Shown one piece after another: positions 61,546 through 64,000 of a DNA stretch of 64,000 nucleotides. Under the pieces are notes generated by a model, which saw nothing but the letters and a program-made list of their open reading frames with translations, was not told the DNA's origin and searched no databases. Location: contig JAQOTA010000028.1 of assembly GCA_029532415.1 (NCBI GenBank), positions 62,001 to 126,000 of the forward strand, read 5' to 3'. How positions within the stretch are numbered: position 1 is the stretch's first letter; each line of letters begins with the position of its first letter. The DNA is from Marasmius tenuissimus. Taxonomy: Eukaryota > Basidiomycota > Agaricomycetes > Agaricales > Marasmiaceae. Both the position numbers and the translations under genes were made by a program.

Positions 61546-62985
61546 CTACGCAGTCGATAACCGTTCGAATAGAGCACATAGCTCATCAACGTCGGGCTGA
61601 CTTGAACACGAGATATCTCCCTCCAGTCCCGTAATAGGCCAGTCTTCGCTGGCACGCACGATGTGAACATCTAAGTAGGTTCGTATGAATCACGGACCAG
61701 ACTTAAGTTCGATGATTGTACTACTTACTCGGGAGCTTGGTATGGCGATCTCTCGGAATGAGCGCTTCGGAATACGCTCCTTTCTCGTGGGTAGCAAAAG
61801 TCTGTTCTTCTATACTGGCGCTGGTATCGCTTGTGAGGCCAGTGCTATCGCTTTCTGAGTCGGATTCAGTCCAGTGTTCCTGGGACAGACTCGGAAGCTC
61901 AGAAACGATACGAGACAACAAGAACGGGACGACGACACCTCAAAAATGCGACGGCGCACGGTCTCTCTCGCTGCGCCGGCTCTCTGGTTGTCCTCAGGAA
62001 CGTGAGCCAGGGTGGCGTATGATTCGCGATCTACGTTACCGAACGGTGAGCAGAGCTGAGTAACTATTCGTGTAAAACATGACTCACAGATGTTGACAAT
62101 CTGATTTGAGAGCGAGGCCCCGGGATCTTCGTCGTGATCGAGAGTCGTGTAATGTTCTGGATCAAGATAATTGGTACTCGAGTCATGACCCACGGGGCAA
62201 CCTAGATCAACGTGAGATCCGGGACAACAAACAACGAAGTAGGGATGGGAATGAGTGGTTGAGTAGGGAACACACCTTCGAGTACTACTCTAAATCGTTC
62301 CGAGTCGCTTATTGGGCGAAATACCTGGTCTTCAAATCCCACAAGTCGGGCAAATTCAGTAGTGGTGGGGTCGAAGCCTCGTAGAAGCTGATATTGATGC
62401 ATTAATTTGTAACGATGCGTCGACCAAAAGTATAAGACACTGGTGAGATTGAACTCGAGCTCGGTCGGAAGGCCGAGATTTTGACAGAACCAGGGTGAGA
62501 GAGAGAGTTGACCGGTCTCCTCGAACGACCAATAGTGGAGAGCAGAGGTGTCACCATTGGGCTGGTTGGGAGGAGGCAAACAAAGAAAAAGGTAGATTGG
62601 TTGTTGAAGCCGAAGTTCACGCTCAGCTTCGGAATAAGAAAGCCCGCCTCTCAGCGACGCATGAGGTACGATCAGTCCTGGAAAATGTCAGATGTGAAAA
62701 GGTGAATAAAAAGCGGCCTACTCACTGAGCACACTGAGGTCTCCTTCCAACTCAATCCCGCGGGCATGGAATATACTCAATGCCTGCGGTAGCCAGGCTT
62801 CTTCCGCGTTGCTATTCAGGTGCAATGAAAAATCCGTATCTCCGCCGAGCCGGAATCTACACAGGTCAGTCGGTCAAAGTGGCGTGTGGTTCAGTAGAAG
62901 AGCTTGCCTTGTCCAACCGTTTTCCAGCACTTTTCGCTCTATAAGACAGTCCACGTCTTCGTCACTCCTCCAGACCTGATTCCAC
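61546..62985 (-). pseudogene. Family A copy 8 (A8), missing its 5' half
   Basis: Homology begins within exon 6 near 62985 (NQVW...IERKVLENGWTR). It continues through a GC-AG intron (GCAAGC donor near 62911), exon 7 (FRLGGDTDFSLHLNSNAEEA) and exon 8 (QQPIYLFLCLPPPNQ, FDPTTTEFARLVGFEDQVF). Exons with YRESYATLAHVPEDNQRAG and EHWTESDSESDSTGLTSD follow. The last exon ends FERLSTA-stop at 61546-61548. These downstream exons remain open and in phase, yet exons 1-5 and most of exon 6 are absent. The last exon resembles that of A9 rather than the Trp-rich anchor of A3. Palindromic DNA lies at the break. Confidence 0.6.
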
Positions 62986-63010
62986 CAGAATAAATGTCGC
63001 TAGATTCTGA

Positions 63011-63147
63011 CCGCTCACGAACGCCCAAATCGCTCGTGAGCGGTCATGAGCATTGTGAGCCTCGGGACGGCTCACAAGTGAATACGGGACACCTCGTTTC
63101 TTGTGTGCCCTCGTGAGCACTGCGAGGCTCGCAGTGCTCATGAGCAT
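63011..63147. repeat. Cluster of short palindromes next to the A8 breakpoint
   Basis: CCGCTCACGA (63011-63020) pairs with TCGTGAGCGG (63034-63043). CTCGTGAGCACTGCGAG (63110-63126) pairs with CTCGCAGTGCTCATGAG (63128-63144), a 17-bp hairpin with a 1-base loop and one mismatch. TGCTCATGAGCA (63136-63147) is a perfect palindrome. The sequence is built from variants of GTGAGC and GCTCAC. Confidence 0.8.
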
Positions 63148-63622
63148 ATCAATGTTCCTGAGCTTCCGTGAACTCAGCTTTTCTCACATTCGCACATGAA
63201 CAGACTGCCAAAGGGAACAAAAAAAAATATAGAAATACAAAACAATATTAGTACATTGATTGTGACTACCTAACTAATATGCAGCTAAACTAGCTGAATA
63301 CACGCAGTCTAATCATCGATAGTACTCAGCATATACAACCTTCCAGTCTATCATATCCGTTCGTGTCGTCCTGCTGCAGTGGGAATAGTCAGCAAGGTGT
63401 GACTCATCGAGACGTTCAGAAAGCTAGAACATACCTCTGACATGTTAACATACTTCTGATAGATAGTGTCAACACAGTTGATAAGAAGAACGAGGGGGGG
63501 AAGGATCCTGAGGACGGGGGATAAGTATGTAGGGAACGGCCAGGTATTTATATATCTTGGGGATGGTCCGTGCGCCGTCTTTCCTTGCCTATAAACGGTA
63601 GTCCCAGCCCGCCAGCTTCATC
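63148..63622. other. AT-rich intergenic stretch
   Basis: No coding signal is seen. A TATTTATATATC motif at about 63545-63556 stands roughly 75 nt before the ATG at 63623 and could be a core promoter. Confidence 0.3.
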
Positions 63623-63967
63623 ATGACGTCGGTGGTGCACGGACCTTTTGATCACGTTTCTAAAGTGTGCGTTCGACGTTATCTCCAGACTCTGGGTGAT
63701 TCTCGTCAGAGGAAGTTCATTAGACAGTCAGACAAGAACAGAAGGATGTGCATACCTGTCCTTCATTATAGTCCACTCTTTGTCTTCAAGAAGATCCCAT
63801 GTACGTCGTGCCGGTTTTCAAGCCGCCTATTTTTCCTTGAGGTGAAAGATACCTTGCATCTTCACAGTCGACCCAACAACTTGCAGTATGGAGCCATCCT
63901 GGGCAAAGGGGTATTCATCAAGGTTTATGGCAACAATAGCGGTAGTGTGCTGTTGAACATCCAGTGA
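63623..63967 (+). CDS. Doubtful small ORF at the right edge
   Basis: This is a 114-codon plus-strand frame with an upstream TATA-like motif. The product begins MTSVVHGPFDHVSK and has Cys at a few positions but no recognised motif. A possible GTACGT donor lies inside it, so the true gene may be spliced and continue beyond the window. No paralog occurs in the window. Treat as a candidate only. Confidence 0.25.
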   Translation: MTSVVHGPFDHVSKVCVRRYLQTLGDSRQRKFIRQSDKNRRMCIPVLHYSPLFVFKKIPCTSCRFSSRLFFLEVKDTLHLHSRPNNLQYGAILGKGVFIKVYGNNSGSVLLNIQ

Positions 63968-64000
63968 CAAAATTGACTACGGCGAGGGCAAGGGCAAGGT

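Noticed and set aside
1..64000. CRISPR arrays, rRNA and tRNA genes
   Set aside because: No regularly spaced short repeats, no rRNA-like blocks and no convincing tRNA arms were found by eye. A tRNAscan run would be needed to exclude a tRNA fully.

Overview
This window reads as nuclear DNA of a basidiomycete fungus, most likely an Agaricomycete. Coding sequence is split into short exons by introns of about 47-73 nt with GT...AG ends and CTAAC-like branch points. Genes are not in operons, and the gene families have a fungal look. Species cannot be fixed from sequence alone; a Rhizoctonia-like genome is a guess. I found no rRNA, tRNA or CRISPR array.

The window is dominated by one multi-exon gene family, called family A here, all on the minus strand. 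Splicing the best copy (20706-23938) gives 13 exons whose lengths sum to 2,562 nt, an open reading frame of 853 codons. The protein starts with a Ser-rich leader and a Gly/Asn-rich motif (GRDQNVNNGPG...IVNNNNR). A conserved core of about 440 residues follows, then a Ser/Thr-rich linker, then a Trp-rich hydrophobic C-terminal tail that looks like a membrane anchor. I do not recognise the family by name. There are seven full or nearly full copies: A1 1-2251 (runs off the left edge), A2 8544-14308 (interrupted), A3 20706-23938, A4 26845-30444, A5 35013-38217, A6 44586-47829 and A7 53598-56409. There are also a 5'-truncated copy (A8, 61546-62985) and two near-identical truncated copies (A9a and A9b, near 19-20 kb and 43-44 kb).

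Most A genes sit in a repeating unit. Upstream of the A start is a decayed minus-strand gene family (B), and beyond B a decayed region (C) that I could not identify. Part of the array, about 14.1-20.9 kb, recurs at about 38.0-44.8 kb with an offset near 23,888, and its A9-containing part looks identical. Exon relationships among A2, A3, A5 and A6 differ from exon to exon, so the copies look like recombination mosaics.

Two mobile elements can be delimited by comparison with empty paralogous sites. One is a 1,662-bp element (2940-4601) with 30-bp perfect terminal inverted repeats and a 6-bp target duplication inside B1; it contains a 94-bp-arm inverted repeat. The other is a 1,958-bp element (8806-10763) with terminal repeats beginning CATCAGCAAAATACC. 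It carries a T5orf172-type GIY-YIG gene and is inserted in exon 12 of A2, cutting off that gene's membrane anchor. A2 also has an in-frame internal duplication of about 572 bp.

The right third is more diverged: a second B copy, two direct copies of a ~1.9-kb repeat (E1, E2) on either side of A7, gene-poor DNA, the truncated A8 with palindromic DNA at its breakpoint, and a doubtful small ORF at the right edge.
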